Source: Lachnospiraceae bacterium (GTDB lineage: Bacteria > Bacillota > Clostridia > Lachnospirales > Lachnospiraceae). Taken from it: a stretch of 36,685 bases of DNA. The stretch lies in the NCBI GenBank assembly GCA_017449745.1, contig JAFTFD010000345.1:1-36685 (forward strand), in the 5' to 3' direction. The notes beneath the pieces were generated by a model. The model did not search any database and was not told the origin of the DNA. It saw only the letters and a program-made list of their open reading frames with translations. Position numbers and translations under genes: made by a program. Below, one piece after another: positions 1 to 9,041 of the stretch (the stretch's first letter is position 1; every line of letters begins with the position of its first letter).

Positions 1-842
1 ATGGCGCCCGTGTCTTCACGGATGACGGCGTTCCCGTGCTGAATGAGGACCTGCTGCGCAGTGCCCTTAAGAAAGCTGCCTCCCTTAATATGCCTGTCAG
101 TCTCCATGAGGAAGATCCTGCCTATATCTCGGAAAACGGGATCCATGCAGGCGGCCCGGCCGCTGAACACCTCGGGATCCGGGGCTCCGCGAGAGAGGCG
201 GAAATCAGCATGATCGAGAGGGATCTTAAGATCGCGGTGGAGACGGACGCCGCACTGTGCATCCAGCATATCAGCACCGCGGAAGGCGTAGCTCTCGTAC
301 GGGAGGCCAAAAAGAGAAATCCCCGCATTACAGCGGAGGCAACGCCGCATCATTTCTCCCTGACAGAGGAAGCTGTCATCGAAAGAGGCTCTCTTGCCAA
401 GGTCAACCCTCCGATCCGCACGGAGAAAGACCGCCTTTCGATCATCGAAGGTCTCGCGGACGGTACGATCGATATCATAGCGACCGATCATGCGCCTCAT
501 ACAAAAGAGGAAAAATCGGTCCAGCCGCTGTGGAAGGCTCCGAGCGGAATGATCGGCCTGGAAACTGCCCTCTCCCTTGGGATCCGGGAACTGGTAAACC
601 CCGGATATCTCACCATGATGGAACTGCTGCGGCGCATGAGCACAAATCCTGCCGATTATTATTCTCTCCCGGCCGGAAGGATCTTCGAGGGAGGTCCTGC
701 GGACCTTTGCCTGTTCGATCCTGCTGCCGAGTGGACCGTCGGAGAGACCTTTGCCTCCCGTTCCTCCAATTCACCCTTTATAGGGCAGACGATGCCCGGC
801 GTGATCCGGCACACCATCTGCGGCGGAAAGATCATCCTGTGA
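1..842 (+). CDS. pyrC: Dihydroorotase, 3' part (5' end outside window)
   Basis: Dihydroorotase cyclises N-carbamoyl-aspartate to dihydroorotate in cytoplasmic de novo pyrimidine synthesis. The frame is open from base 3 and the gene is cut by the window edge: upstream of the first in-frame GTG (36) it already reads GARVFTDDG, the TDDG segment of the amidohydrolase family, so 36 is not the true start. Visible family hallmarks are HEED, the ATPHHF metal-site segment, IATDHAPHT (metal-binding Asp/His) and the SGMIGLETAL substrate loop. The C-terminus ends normally (GVIRHTICGGKIIL). It converges on murF across a shared hairpin terminator. About 280 residues are visible of a usual 420-430. Confidence 0.95.
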   Translation, partial: GARVFTDDGVPVLNEDLLRSALKKAASLNMPVSLHEEDPAYISENGIHAGGPAAEHLGIRGSAREAEISMIERDLKIAVETDAALCIQHISTAEGVALVREAKKRNPRITAEATPHHFSLTEEAVIERGSLAKVNPPIRTEKDRLSIIEGLADGTIDIIATDHAPHTKEEKSVQPLWKAPSGMIGLETALSLGIRELVNPGYLTMMELLRRMSTNPADYYSLPAGRIFEGGPADLCLFDPAAEWTVGETFASRSSNSPFIGQTMPGVIRHTICGGKIIL

Positions 843-930
843 TCAGCAGCGGCAAGACTCAGCCTTGCCTGCGAACTGCGGATCTTCCAACGGAGAGAAG
901 GCTTTGCCGGGGAATACATCAAAAAGTGCA

Positions 931-990
931 ATCTTGAAAAGGGGCATGTGAGAGCGGATCCTGCCGCTGCCACATGCCCCTCCTTTATTT
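931..990. terminator. Bidirectional terminator between pyrC and murF
   Basis: A 10-bp perfect stem (GGGGCATGTG at 941-950, CACATGCCCC at 971-980) encloses a second stem AGCGG/CCGCT. The plus strand continues into a T-rich tail (TCCTTTATTTTCTT). On the minus strand the stem is followed by TTTTCAAG. It therefore can serve both convergent genes. Confidence 0.85.
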
Positions 991-992
991 TC

Positions 993-2390
993 TTATGCGT
1001 TTTCCCTGATAAATGCCGCCAGCTCCTCCAGCGCCATTCCGCGGCTCGCCTTGCACAGGAAAGCCGTGTCAGGAGCGATCAGGTCCTTTAAGACCTTTTT
1101 CGCCTCTTCCTTTGTGCCGCAGGCAAAGACGTTCTTCATGCCGCCTTTAACCGCCTCATCGGCCATAAAGGCACAGGCCTCGCCGACAGCTACCAGGGCA
1201 TCCAGCCCCATCTGCGCCGCACAGGCTCCGACCTCCCGGTGAAGCCGCTCGGAAGCCTCTCCCAGCTCAAACATATCGCCGAGAACGGCGACCTTCTTCC
1301 TGTCCGCTGCTTTTGAGAGGATCTGCAGACCAGCTTTCATGGACTGCGGATTCGCGTTGTACGTATCGTTATAGATCAGGATATTTCCGTCGCAATGGAT
1401 CATCTCCATGCGCATTTTTGTGGGAATATACTGCTGAATTCCCTCCTGGATCTCCTGCGGCGTCATGCCGAAATAAGTGCCCAGTGCGCAGGCTGTCAGC
1501 ACAGGATAAATAAAGTGCTGTCCGACGGCCGGCACGCGTACCTGATAGCTGCCGTTTTCGGGAGTCACTGCCGTGAAGACGGTCTCATCCTCTTTCTCCT
1601 GGCGAAGATCGAGAGCGCGGTAATCCGCATCCTCTGCCTCCCCGACATACGCAAGTTCACATTTCTGCAGCATTTCAGGATCTTCCCGGAGCCTTACCAG
1701 GAACTCGTCATCCCCGTTCAGGACGGCCAGTCCGCCCTCTCTCAACCCTTCAAAGATCTCGCATTTGGCTTTAAAAATATTCTCTTTGCTGCCGAGATTT
1801 CCGATATGGGCTTCGCCGATGTTGGTGATCACGGCTGCCGTAGGGCGCCCGATCCCTGTCAGGTAGGAGATCTCTCCCAGATGGTTCATTCCCATCTCAA
1901 CGACGGCGATCTCTGTTTTGCTGTCGATCCTGAGAAGCGTTCTGGGAAGACCGATATTATTATTGAAGTTCCCTTCCGTTTTCAGGACGTTGAATTTGCG
2001 TGAGAGGACTGCGGCGATCATATCTTTTGTCGTCGTTTTCCCCACACTGCCCGTTACGGCGATGACCGGGATATCGAATCCGGCGCGATAATAGCGCGCC
2101 AGATCTCCCGCAGCCAGAATCGTATCTTCCACCAGTACATAGAATTTCCCGGGCACATACTCTCCCGGATCTTTGGAGATCACGCATCCCGCCGCTCCGG
2201 CCTCGAGAGCCGCCTTCACGTATTTGTGGCCGTCTGTATTTTCACCGATATAGGCAAAGAACACATCTCCCGGCGCCGTCTTCCGGTTGTCCGACGTCGC
2301 ACCGGTGATCAGGATCTCCGGATCCCTGCAGTCCCCCAAGAGGACCCCGCCGACCGCCTGTGCCAATTCTGCAAGCCTGATTGCTTCCAT
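993..2390 (-). CDS. murF: UDP-N-acetylmuramoyl-tripeptide--D-alanyl-D-alanine ligase (MurF)
   Basis: MurF adds D-Ala-D-Ala to UDP-MurNAc-tripeptide, the last cytoplasmic step in making the peptidoglycan pentapeptide. The 465 residues show the Mur-ligase order: N-terminal UDP-binding domain (TSDNRKTAPGDVFFAY near 32-47), P-loop GSVGKTTTK (114-122), NFNNNIGLPRT (141-151), EMGMNH (165-170), the NDTYNANP signature (341-348) and a C-terminal domain with GDMFELG. Length is normal for the family. It lies 178 nt downstream of ddl on the same strand, which makes the substrate-generating and substrate-using enzymes neighbours. The gap holds two long hairpins (2417-2497), so expression of murF may be separated from or tuned relative to ddl. 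The Shine-Dalgarno is only moderate (AAAGG or GAGG just upstream of ATG). Confidence 0.96.
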   Translation of the reverse strand: MEAIRLAELAQAVGGVLLGDCRDPEILITGATSDNRKTAPGDVFFAYIGENTDGHKYVKAALEAGAAGCVISKDPGEYVPGKFYVLVEDTILAAGDLARYYRAGFDIPVIAVTGSVGKTTTKDMIAAVLSRKFNVLKTEGNFNNNIGLPRTLLRIDSKTEIAVVEMGMNHLGEISYLTGIGRPTAAVITNIGEAHIGNLGSKENIFKAKCEIFEGLREGGLAVLNGDDEFLVRLREDPEMLQKCELAYVGEAEDADYRALDLRQEKEDETVFTAVTPENGSYQVRVPAVGQHFIYPVLTACALGTYFGMTPQEIQEGIQQYIPTKMRMEMIHCDGNILIYNDTYNANPQSMKAGLQILSKAADRKKVAVLGDMFELGEASERLHREVGACAAQMGLDALVAVGEACAFMADEAVKGGMKNVFACGTKEEAKKVLKDLIAPDTAFLCKASRGMALEELAAFIRENA

Positions 2391-2416
2391 AGCCTCACGC
2401 CTTTCTCACAAAACTC

Positions 2417-2497
2417 GTAACTGTTCATGTTCGCTGAACACGAACAGTTACTGGCGGCTGGCAATGAAGTTTTTCTGTCGAAAAAGGCCAGCCGCCA
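2417..2497. repeat. Two adjacent long hairpins between ddl and murF
   Basis: Hairpin A (2417-2451) has perfect arms GTAACTGTTC/GAACAGTTAC with an inner GTTC/GAAC pair. Hairpin B (2452-2497) has 11-bp perfect arms TGGCGGCTGGC/GCCAGCCGCCA around a loop holding T5 and A5 runs. They abut with no gap. Neither ends in a clear T-tract in the direction of transcription, so they look more like a REP-type intergenic element or an RNA-stability/processing site than a simple terminator. Confidence 0.7.
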
Positions 2498-2567
2498 TGG
2501 CTCATTTTCGTAATGGTACGCCCTCAGCAGTAAATGCTTCGGGCTGCCTGAATAGTTTCCATATCTC

Positions 2568-3650
2568 TTACCATCGGTTCATCCGGATGCCGTCCTGCGC
2601 GATGATCTCGCAGAGCTCCTCATAGGAAATGCCGACAGCCGCTGCCTCCTGGGGAACCAGGGACGTAGGCGTCATTCCCGGAAGCGTGTTGATCTCCAGG
2701 AACCATACCTGGTCTTTCGCGTCAATAATAAAATCGCAGCGGGAATAAGTGGCCAGCTTCATGTATTTGTGAACGAGAAGCGCAGCCTCTCCCATCAGCT
2801 TTTCCACTTCCGGCGTGCATCTGCCGGGGCAGATCTCTTCCGTTGCGCCTGCCACATATTTGTTGGAATAATCGTAAAAACGCGTCTTAGGCGCGATCTC
2901 GACGGAAGGCAGTGCTCTGTCTCTTAATACCGCGCAGGTAAACTCGCGGCCTTCGATGAACTGCTCGATCAGAAGGTCATTTCCGTAGCGGAGGCACTCG
3001 CGGACAGCTCCTTCCACTTCCGATTCCTCGCGGACGATCACAACGCCTACGGAAGAACCGCCGGTCGGAGTCTTTACGACACACGGGACCTTCGTCTTTA
3101 CCTTCTCGATGATCCTGGGGATCTGTTCTTCGCGGACATCGTGATAGGATCTCCACTCGGGTACATGGCAGCCGATAGCTCTTAATTCGTTATTGACGAG
3201 CTGCTTGGTGATCAGCTTGTCCATCGTCATGCCTGCGCCCAGATATCCGGAGCCGGTAAAGGGGATGCCCAGCACCTCAAAGGTCGCCTGCACTCTTCCG
3301 TCCTCACCGTTCATTCCGTGCAGTCCCATAAAGACGACATCCGCCGCCTGGCAGATCTTCAGGACTCCGGTGCCGAACAGCGCCTTACTCTTTAATTTTC
3401 TGGAAGCTTTGACGGCCTCCAGATCCGGAGTCTGTCCGTCAAACACGACAGGCTTGAGCGGCGGCAGCTCCTCAAAAAGCTTTGCCGGGTCCGCCTGGAA
3501 CTCCTCTTCCATATCCTCAAGACCGAGGTACAGGTCCACCAGGACCGCCTGATGTCCGCGGCTGCGAAGGGCCCCGCAGATCTTGGTCCCGGAAATCAGC
3601 GATATATTTCTCTCGGTGCTAAGTCCACCGCACAATACAACTATTTTCAT
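2568..3650 (-). CDS. ddl: D-alanine--D-alanine ligase
   Basis: This ATP-grasp enzyme joins two D-alanines for the peptidoglycan stem peptide. Start is placed at the ATG at 3650 (MKIVVLCGG) because GGAG sits at the right distance in front of it. The upstream in-frame ATG (3662) overlaps this Shine-Dalgarno. The protein has 360 residues. Visible signatures are HGMNGEDGR (111-119, the HG.(N/Y)GEDG motif), TGSGYLG with the MDK segment, the glycine-rich ATP-grasp loop GGSSVGV (197-203), SRCDF (313-317) and EINTLPGMTPTS (329-340), which carries the Mg-binding Glu and Asn. It precedes murF, the next user of D-Ala-D-Ala. An unrelated aconitase-like gene lies upstream across 114 nt with inverted repeats. 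Confidence 0.96.
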   Translation of the reverse strand: MKIVVLCGGLSTERNISLISGTKICGALRSRGHQAVLVDLYLGLEDMEEEFQADPAKLFEELPPLKPVVFDGQTPDLEAVKASRKLKSKALFGTGVLKICQAADVVFMGLHGMNGEDGRVQATFEVLGIPFTGSGYLGAGMTMDKLITKQLVNNELRAIGCHVPEWRSYHDVREEQIPRIIEKVKTKVPCVVKTPTGGSSVGVVIVREESEVEGAVRECLRYGNDLLIEQFIEGREFTCAVLRDRALPSVEIAPKTRFYDYSNKYVAGATEEICPGRCTPEVEKLMGEAALLVHKYMKLATYSRCDFIIDAKDQVWFLEINTLPGMTPTSLVPQEAAAVGISYEELCEIIAQDGIRMNRW

Positions 3651-3660
3651 AATATTCTCC

Positions 3661-3733
3661 ATGCCGAAGCGTTAGCGAAGGCATCCCGCGGGAGAATTTC
3701 GCGATGAAGCACCCGTAGGATGCGATTCTCCCG
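3661..3733. repeat. Inverted repeats in the ddl leader
   Basis: Between the hydratase gene and ddl there is a small hairpin at 3661-3684 (ATGCC/GGCAT, with GAAGCG/GCGAAG-like inner sequence) followed by a larger one at 3689-3733 (CGGGAGAAT/ATTCTCCCG plus CGC/GCG). They occupy most of the 114-nt gap. The 3' side lacks a T-run on the minus strand, so this is not a classical terminator. It could be a dispersed intergenic repeat or a leader structure for ddl. Confidence 0.6.
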
Positions 3734-3764
3734 AATCGGAATTTGAGACGCTCCGCAGCGCCGG

Positions 3765-6080
3765 TTATTGTGCCGCTTTTTCTCTGTTATAGTTGATCAG
3801 GCACCCGTCCAGGATGATCCTTCTCTCCTCGTCAGTCAGGTCTCCGATCGTAAGCTCGAACGGGACCATGGACTGCGCCGCATCCGGGCGCACCACAAAG
3901 GCCCTGAAGGTCTTCGCCTTCTCTTCTACTGCCTTGCGGATGCCGGGAAGGAACAGCCAGTCACCCTTTTCAAACGGAAGCTCGCCTTCCGGAATGATAA
4001 ACGGCAGCATGCCCCAGTTGATCAGGTTGGAGCGATAGCGCTTGGTCGCATATTCATTGGCGATGTTCGCCCAGCCGCCGAGGACCTTCTGGCAGGAAGC
4101 TGCCTGTTCTCTTGCGGAGCCGTCGCCGGGTTTTACGGCAAAGATGGTCGACCCGACTCCGAATGTCTCATGGCTGACTCCGGAGAACTCCGGCATTGCC
4201 TTGACGTGATGGACGACAGGTGCCAGCTCCGGCAGCGCCTTGCCAGCGCATCCGCCGTTCATCAGCGCCTGCTGCGCCTCTCGGACTTCCTTGGCAAGCC
4301 CTACATAATCAGGTGCCTTTCTGGAGAGGGCGAACTGTGCAAGTCCCTCCGGATTGGAGCGGTAAGAGCTTGTCTCACCGGAAGGAATCAGTTCATCCGT
4401 GGTCGTCACGGGGTCGTGGATCTCCGCGACCACCTTGAGGAACAGGTCCTGTGTCAGGGCCGGCATCTTCGGCCAGTCCTTGATATTGGGTCCCAGCTGG
4501 ACCTCAACATCGGGATCTGCTTTTCCCTTGGAATCAAATACTCTTCTCTCATAGATCGCCGGATCATAGTGATATTCGTAGACAGGAATATCCTTGTCCA
4601 GGTCGGTAGCAGGCGTCAGGTAACCCTTGGCCGCTGCCGTCGCCGCGATGCTCCTCGCATCCATGAGGGCGACATAGCTGATCTGGCCGTTCTGCGGCTT
4701 CGAGCCTTCGCGGTTGGGGAAGTTTCTCGTTGAGTGGCGGATGGAGAATGCGTTGTTTGCCGGAGTATCTCCCGCGCCAAAGCAGGGGCCGCAGAATGCC
4801 GTCTTCATGATGGCACCTGCCTCCATCAGCTGCGCCGCGCAGCCGTTTCTCATCAGTTCGATGTAGACAGGCTGGGAAGCCGGATAGACGCTCAGGGTAA
4901 ATCTGTCATTTCCGATATCAGAACCGCTCAGGATCCCGGCGGCCTCACAAATATTTTCAAATCCGCCGCCTGCGCATCCTGCGATGATTCCCTGGTCAAC
5001 AAGAAGGCGTCCATCGCGGATCTTCTCCTGCAGATGGCACTCAACATTTTCGCCGAAGGAGACCTTTGCTCTCTCTTCCACCTCATGCAGCACATCCGGA
5101 AGGTTCCTGTTTACGTCCTCGATGGTATAGGCCATGCTCGGATGGAACGGCATAGCGATCATCGGCAGCATTGCGGACAGATCGATCTCCACGACGCCGT
5201 CGTAATAAGCTCCGGCTCCCGGTGTCAGCTGTTTATAGCCCTCTGGACGCTGATGGATCTCATACCACTGCCTGGTCGTCTCATCTGTCTCCCAGATGGA
5301 GGAGAGGCAGGTCGTCTCTGTCGTCATGACATCGATACCGATACGGAAATCGTTGGAAAGTCCGCGGATACCGGAGCCGACGAATTCCAGGACCTTGTTC
5401 TTTACAAATCCGTTGGCAAAAACAGCACCGACCAGTGCGATCGCGACGTCCTGCGGTCCGACGCCTCTTCTGGGCGTTCCCTTAAGATGGACAGCGATCA
5501 CCTCCGGGCGGGCGACATCATAGGTCTGCTTCAGGAGCTGCTTGACCAGCTCCGGGCCGCCTTCGCCAACAGCCATCGTTCCCAGTGCTCCGTACCTTGT
5601 GTGGGAGTCAGAACCGAGGATCATTTTGCCGCACTCGGCCATGGTCTCTCTTGCATACTGGTGAATGACTGCCAGATGGGGAGGAACATAGATCCCGCCG
5701 TATTTCTGCGCCGATGTCAGACCGAACATGTGGTCATCTTCGTTGATCGTTCCGCCTACTGCGCAGAGGGAGTTGTGGCAGTTTGTCAGGGCATAAGGGA
5801 TCGGGAATCTCTCCAGTCCGGATGCTCTGGCTGTCTGAATGATCCCGACAAAAGTGATATCGTGCGAGATCAGTTTGTCAAATCGGACCTGCAGATGGTC
5901 TTTATCCTGAGAAATATTGTGGGAAGAGAGGATCTGCCACGCCATCGTGCGGTCCTTTGCCTCTTCCTGTGTCAGCTGCAGTCCCGCTGCACCCAGCGCG
6001 GCATCCCTGTCGGCTGCATCCGCATAAATAAATCTGTCATCCCCGAGATAGTACGCGCCGCCTTTATGCAGTGTTACCAT
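3765..6080 (-). CDS. Aconitase-family hydratase, YbhJ-like
   Basis: A 771-residue [4Fe-4S] hydratase of the aconitase superfamily, closest in length and layout to the poorly characterised YbhJ-type proteins rather than to canonical AcnA/AcnB or LeuC. The cluster ligands are visible: GCAGGGFEN (C369) and CGPC (C430, C433). Other family motifs are GSDSHTRYG (156-164), a [10 protein letters not shown] stretch (252-261) where aconitases have their MGAE(I/T) segment, and [10 protein letters not shown] (450-459), the substrate-binding arginine loop. Start is set at 6080 (MVTLHKGG), because a perfect AAGGAGGA lies just before it. In-frame ATGs further up (6152, 6113) run through a hairpin and have no ribosome site. 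Substrate is unknown: the differences from canonical motifs make a citrate role uncertain. It stands alone between ddl and glgP. Confidence 0.85.
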   Translation of the reverse strand: MVTLHKGGAYYLGDDRFIYADAADRDAALGAAGLQLTQEEAKDRTMAWQILSSHNISQDKDHLQVRFDKLISHDITFVGIIQTARASGLERFPIPYALTNCHNSLCAVGGTINEDDHMFGLTSAQKYGGIYVPPHLAVIHQYARETMAECGKMILGSDSHTRYGALGTMAVGEGGPELVKQLLKQTYDVARPEVIAVHLKGTPRRGVGPQDVAIALVGAVFANGFVKNKVLEFVGSGIRGLSNDFRIGIDVMTTETTCLSSIWETDETTRQWYEIHQRPEGYKQLTPGAGAYYDGVVEIDLSAMLPMIAMPFHPSMAYTIEDVNRNLPDVLHEVEERAKVSFGENVECHLQEKIRDGRLLVDQGIIAGCAGGGFENICEAAGILSGSDIGNDRFTLSVYPASQPVYIELMRNGCAAQLMEAGAIMKTAFCGPCFGAGDTPANNAFSIRHSTRNFPNREGSKPQNGQISYVALMDARSIAATAAAKGYLTPATDLDKDIPVYEYHYDPAIYERRVFDSKGKADPDVEVQLGPNIKDWPKMPALTQDLFLKVVAEIHDPVTTTDELIPSGETSSYRSNPEGLAQFALSRKAPDYVGLAKEVREAQQALMNGGCAGKALPELAPVVHHVKAMPEFSGVSHETFGVGSTIFAVKPGDGSAREQAASCQKVLGGWANIANEYATKRYRSNLINWGMLPFIIPEGELPFEKGDWLFLPGIRKAVEEKAKTFRAFVVRPDAAQSMVPFELTIGDLTDEERRIILDGCLINYNREKAAQ

Positions 6081-6114
6081 ACACTCCTCCTTGTCTAACC
6101 TGTATGTGCCCATA

Positions 6115-6144
6115 AAGGCATCGGAGCCAAAGCTCCGATGCCTT
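6115..6144. promoter_or_regulatory. Perfect 12-bp hairpin in the hydratase leader
   Basis: Arms AAGGCATCGGAG and CTCCGATGCCTT enclose a 6-nt loop, 35 nt upstream of the hydratase ATG. On the minus strand the stem is followed by only TAT, so termination would be weak. Position suggests an attenuator-like or mRNA-stabilising structure for the hydratase, or an end for transcripts from glgP. Confidence 0.6.
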
Positions 6145-6191
6145 ATATTCAATCGTGTTTCGTCGCCGCAAACCTTACTGTACCTTTCTGA

Positions 6192-6323
6192 CTGGTTGTA
6201 TGCATAAGTCCATGAAGGGTCTTGCGAGGCGCCGGTCCTTAGGCGGCGTATTTTGACGCCTTAGTACCGCTGCGTCCGAGGATGAAGTGAGAACGTCCCT
6301 GAATGACTTATGCATACTGCCAG
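6192..6323. repeat. ~130-bp structured element with terminal inverted repeats
   Basis: Termini are CTGG..GTATGCATAAGTC (6192-6210) and GACTTATGCATAC..CCAG (6305-6323), with 13 consecutive perfect pairs. Pairing continues inward imperfectly through AGGG/CCCT. The middle holds another hairpin (6234-6268) with arms GGTCCTTAGGCG and CGCCTTAGTACC (10 of 12 paired) around an AT-rich loop. No coding frame or target-site duplication is visible. It lies in the 280-nt gap between glgP and the hydratase. It may be a MITE-like dispersed element or a structured RNA. Confidence 0.65.
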
Positions 6324-6360
6324 GAAGCTTTAACCATAACAGCCTCTGCGGCGACGCATC

Positions 6361-8865
6361 TTATTTGCTCTTTCTTCTGCTCTTCCTGGCATTCAGATCG
6401 ACAGGTGTCAGATGCCAGATGTCATCGACATATTCCTGGATCGTTCTGTCGGAAGTGAATTTACCTGTGCTGGCGGTATTCAGGATCGCCATCTTTGCCC
6501 AGGCCTTCTTATCCTCATAGGCAGCTACGATCCTGCGCTGTGCCTCCGCATAGGATGCGAAATCCTTGAGGATGAAATATCTGTCGGCAGGAGCGCCGCC
6601 GTGGCTCTGCAGAAGGGAATCATACAGAGGACGGAAGCGGTTCGGATCATCCGGAGAGTAGGTACCGTTGATCAGCTGGACCATGACCTGACGGATGTCG
6701 CCGTCATTGTTGAAGATCTCGTGCGGATCATATCCGCCGTTGTTCTCGTAGTTGATAACTTCCTGAGAGGACAGTCCGAAGATGAACATGTTCTCTTCGC
6801 CCATCTCCTCCGCCATCTCAACGTTCGCGCCGTCCATGGTTCCGATGGTGACAGCGCCGTTGAGCATGAGCTTCATGCAGCCCGTGCCGGAAGCTTCCTT
6901 ACTGGCTGTGGAGATCTGCTCGGAAATATCCGCTGCCGCAAAGATCAGCTCGGCGTTAGATACGCGGTAATCCTCGATGAAGACGACCTTGATCTTGTCC
7001 TCGATCGAAGGATCGTTATTGATCACATCTGCGACGGAGTTGATCAGCTTGATCGTCAGCTTCGCTGTCTTGTATCCTGCCGCAGCCTTGGCGCCGAAGA
7101 TGAATGTATGCTTCGGATAATCCATATTAGGATTTGCCTTGAGCTGGTTGTAAACATACATGACATGCAGGATGTTCAGGAGCTGGCGCTTGTACTCGTG
7201 CAGACGCTTGACCTGTACGTCAAAGATCGATCTGGGATCGACGGTAATACCGTTATGCTCTTCAATGTACTTGGCAAGGCGGACCTTGTTCTTGTACTTG
7301 ATTTGCATGAACTCTTTCTGTGCCTTCTTATCGTCGGCATAGTCCTTGAGTTCCGCGATCTGGGAGAGGTCTGTGATCCACTCATCTCCGATGTGCTCGG
7401 TGACCCAGGCCGCAAGAAGCGGGTTGGCATGAGCGAGGAACCTTCTCTGTGTGATACCGTTTGTCTTGTTGTTGAACTTCTCCGGGAACATCTCGTAGAA
7501 GTCGTGCAGGGACTCGTTCTTGAGGATCTCGGTGTGAAGTCTTGCGACGCCGTTGACGGAGAAGCCGGCAACGATCGCCATGTTGGCCATTCTGACCTGG
7601 CCGTCATAGATGACAGCCATAGCCTTGATCTTCTCGGCTACGTTGACGCCTGCGTGATCATATTTTTCATGGATCTTGATCTCAAAGCGGCGGTTGATCT
7701 CCTCGACGATCTGGTAGATACGGGGAAGGAGCCTGGAGAAGAGTTCGATCGGCCACTTCTCAAGAGCCTCCGCCATGATCGTATGGTTTGTATAAGCTGT
7801 GCACTGTGTGACGATGTCCCATGCCTCGTCCCACTCCAGCATGTACTCATCCATCAGGATGCGCATCAGCTCCGGCACGGTCAGTGTCGGATGTGTGTCA
7901 TTCATCTGGAAGACAGCCTTCTTGGGAAGGTCGTGGATGTCCTTGTTTCTGGACAGGAACTTCTGGATCGCCAGCTGTACGGAAGCGGAGACAAAGAAAT
8001 ACTGCTGCTTCAGTCTCAGTTCCTTGCCCTGTACATGGTCATCGCAGGGATAAAGGACTTCGCAGATGGTTCTTGCCAGGTTTGCTTCCTCGACAGCCTT
8101 CTGGTAATCACCCTTGTCAAAGGAATCCAGGTGGAAGCTCTCCATCGGCTCCGCGTCCCAGATACGAAGCGTGTCAACGAATCCGTTGCCGTAGCCGACT
8201 ACAGGCATATCATAAGGGATCGCCTTGACCGCTCTGTAGCCTTCCTGGCGGAACATTGTCCTGCCGTTCGGTCCGGGATAAGAGCTGACATAGCCGCCGA
8301 AGTGAACTTCCTGTGTGTACTCAGGCCTGCGCAGCTCGAACGGGTTGCCGTTCTCGAGCCAGTTATCCGGTGCCTCCACCTGATATCCGTCGCGGATCTG
8401 CTGCTTGAACATACCGTAGCGATAGCGGATGCCGCAGCCGTATGCGGGATAATTCAGGGTAGCGAGGGAATCCAGGAAACATGCTGCCAGTCTCCCGAGG
8501 CCGCCGTTTCCGAGAGCCGGATCGGGCTCTTCGTCTTCAATTTTGTTAATGTCAAAGCCAAGTTCCCTGAGTGCCTCCTGGACCGGCTCAAAAGCCTGCA
8601 GGTTGATGAGGTCGTTACCGAAGGCTCTTCCCATCAGGAATTCCATGGAGAGATAGTACAGAGTCTTGGGATTCTGCTCGTCAAACGCCTTCTGCGTGTT
8701 CATCCAGCAGTCGACGATCTGGTCTTTCAGGGCGTAAGCCGCTGCCTGGAAGATCTGCTCGGGCTTAGCCTTTTTGATCTCCCTGCGGTACATCGTACGA
8801 ATATTGTATTCGACGCTTCTCTTAAACAGGTCCTTGTCAAAATTCAACTGGAACTTATTCATCAT
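6361..8865 (-). CDS. glgP: Glycogen/maltodextrin phosphorylase
   Basis: This GT35 enzyme releases glucose-1-phosphate from alpha-1,4-glucans using pyridoxal phosphate. The 834 residues match the family length. Visible signatures are the N-terminal YLSMEFLMGR segment, DPALGNGGLGRLAACFLDS, the NDTHP loop, KTNGITQRRFL, QVKRLHEYKRQ and the PLP-site block EASGTGCMKLMLNGA, whose lysine binds the cofactor, followed by GTMDGANVEM. Start is set at 8865 (ATG, MMNKFQ), since GAAAGG stands ten bases ahead. A TTG three codons earlier is less likely. Together with glgC and glgD ~9 kb upstream on the same strand it points to glycogen storage and use. glgA and glgB are not in this window. Leader 8866-9034 contains strong inverted repeats. 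Confidence 0.95.
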   Translation of the reverse strand: MMNKFQLNFDKDLFKRSVEYNIRTMYRREIKKAKPEQIFQAAAYALKDQIVDCWMNTQKAFDEQNPKTLYYLSMEFLMGRAFGNDLINLQAFEPVQEALRELGFDINKIEDEEPDPALGNGGLGRLAACFLDSLATLNYPAYGCGIRYRYGMFKQQIRDGYQVEAPDNWLENGNPFELRRPEYTQEVHFGGYVSSYPGPNGRTMFRQEGYRAVKAIPYDMPVVGYGNGFVDTLRIWDAEPMESFHLDSFDKGDYQKAVEEANLARTICEVLYPCDDHVQGKELRLKQQYFFVSASVQLAIQKFLSRNKDIHDLPKKAVFQMNDTHPTLTVPELMRILMDEYMLEWDEAWDIVTQCTAYTNHTIMAEALEKWPIELFSRLLPRIYQIVEEINRRFEIKIHEKYDHAGVNVAEKIKAMAVIYDGQVRMANMAIVAGFSVNGVARLHTEILKNESLHDFYEMFPEKFNNKTNGITQRRFLAHANPLLAAWVTEHIGDEWITDLSQIAELKDYADDKKAQKEFMQIKYKNKVRLAKYIEEHNGITVDPRSIFDVQVKRLHEYKRQLLNILHVMYVYNQLKANPNMDYPKHTFIFGAKAAAGYKTAKLTIKLINSVADVINNDPSIEDKIKVVFIEDYRVSNAELIFAAADISEQISTASKEASGTGCMKLMLNGAVTIGTMDGANVEMAEEMGEENMFIFGLSSQEVINYENNGGYDPHEIFNNDGDIRQVMVQLINGTYSPDDPNRFRPLYDSLLQSHGGAPADRYFILKDFASYAEAQRRIVAAYEDKKAWAKMAILNTASTGKFTSDRTIQEYVDDIWHLTPVDLNARKSRRKSK

Positions 8866-8965
8866 GTAATACAAACCTTTCTGCAGCAGCTTCTGCCGCT
8901 TTGCGCCCGGCGGGTCCTGCCCCTTCCGGCGCTTCGCACATACACTGCCGTCTTTTTAGTTCGAT

Positions 8966-9041
8966 CTTTGCAGGCTCCTCCTGTCCCGGACAGGCGGCGC
9001 CTGCAAAGCGGCTGGCGACAGGATCTGACGTTCGTCAGATC
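8966..9041. promoter_or_regulatory. Two hairpins between ileS and glgP
   Basis: An 8-bp hairpin (GATCTGAC/GTCAGATC, 9022-9041) overlaps the ileS stop codon. A second one (8966-9008) has 10-bp perfect arms CTTTGCAGGC/GCCTGCAAAG with an inner CCTGTC/GACAGG stem. The second is followed on the minus strand by ATCGAACTAAAAAG rather than a T-tract, so efficient intrinsic termination is doubtful. It may separate the ileS and glgP messages or stabilise their ends. Confidence 0.6.

Noticed and set aside
257-937. Plus-strand frame overlapping pyrC
   Set aside because: Out-of-frame shadow of dihydroorotase, rich in Arg/Ser/His, without motifs.
6192-6323. tRNA or other standard RNA gene
   Set aside because: No cloverleaf, no TTCGA arm and no CCA-type end; pairing is a long stem with nested hairpins.
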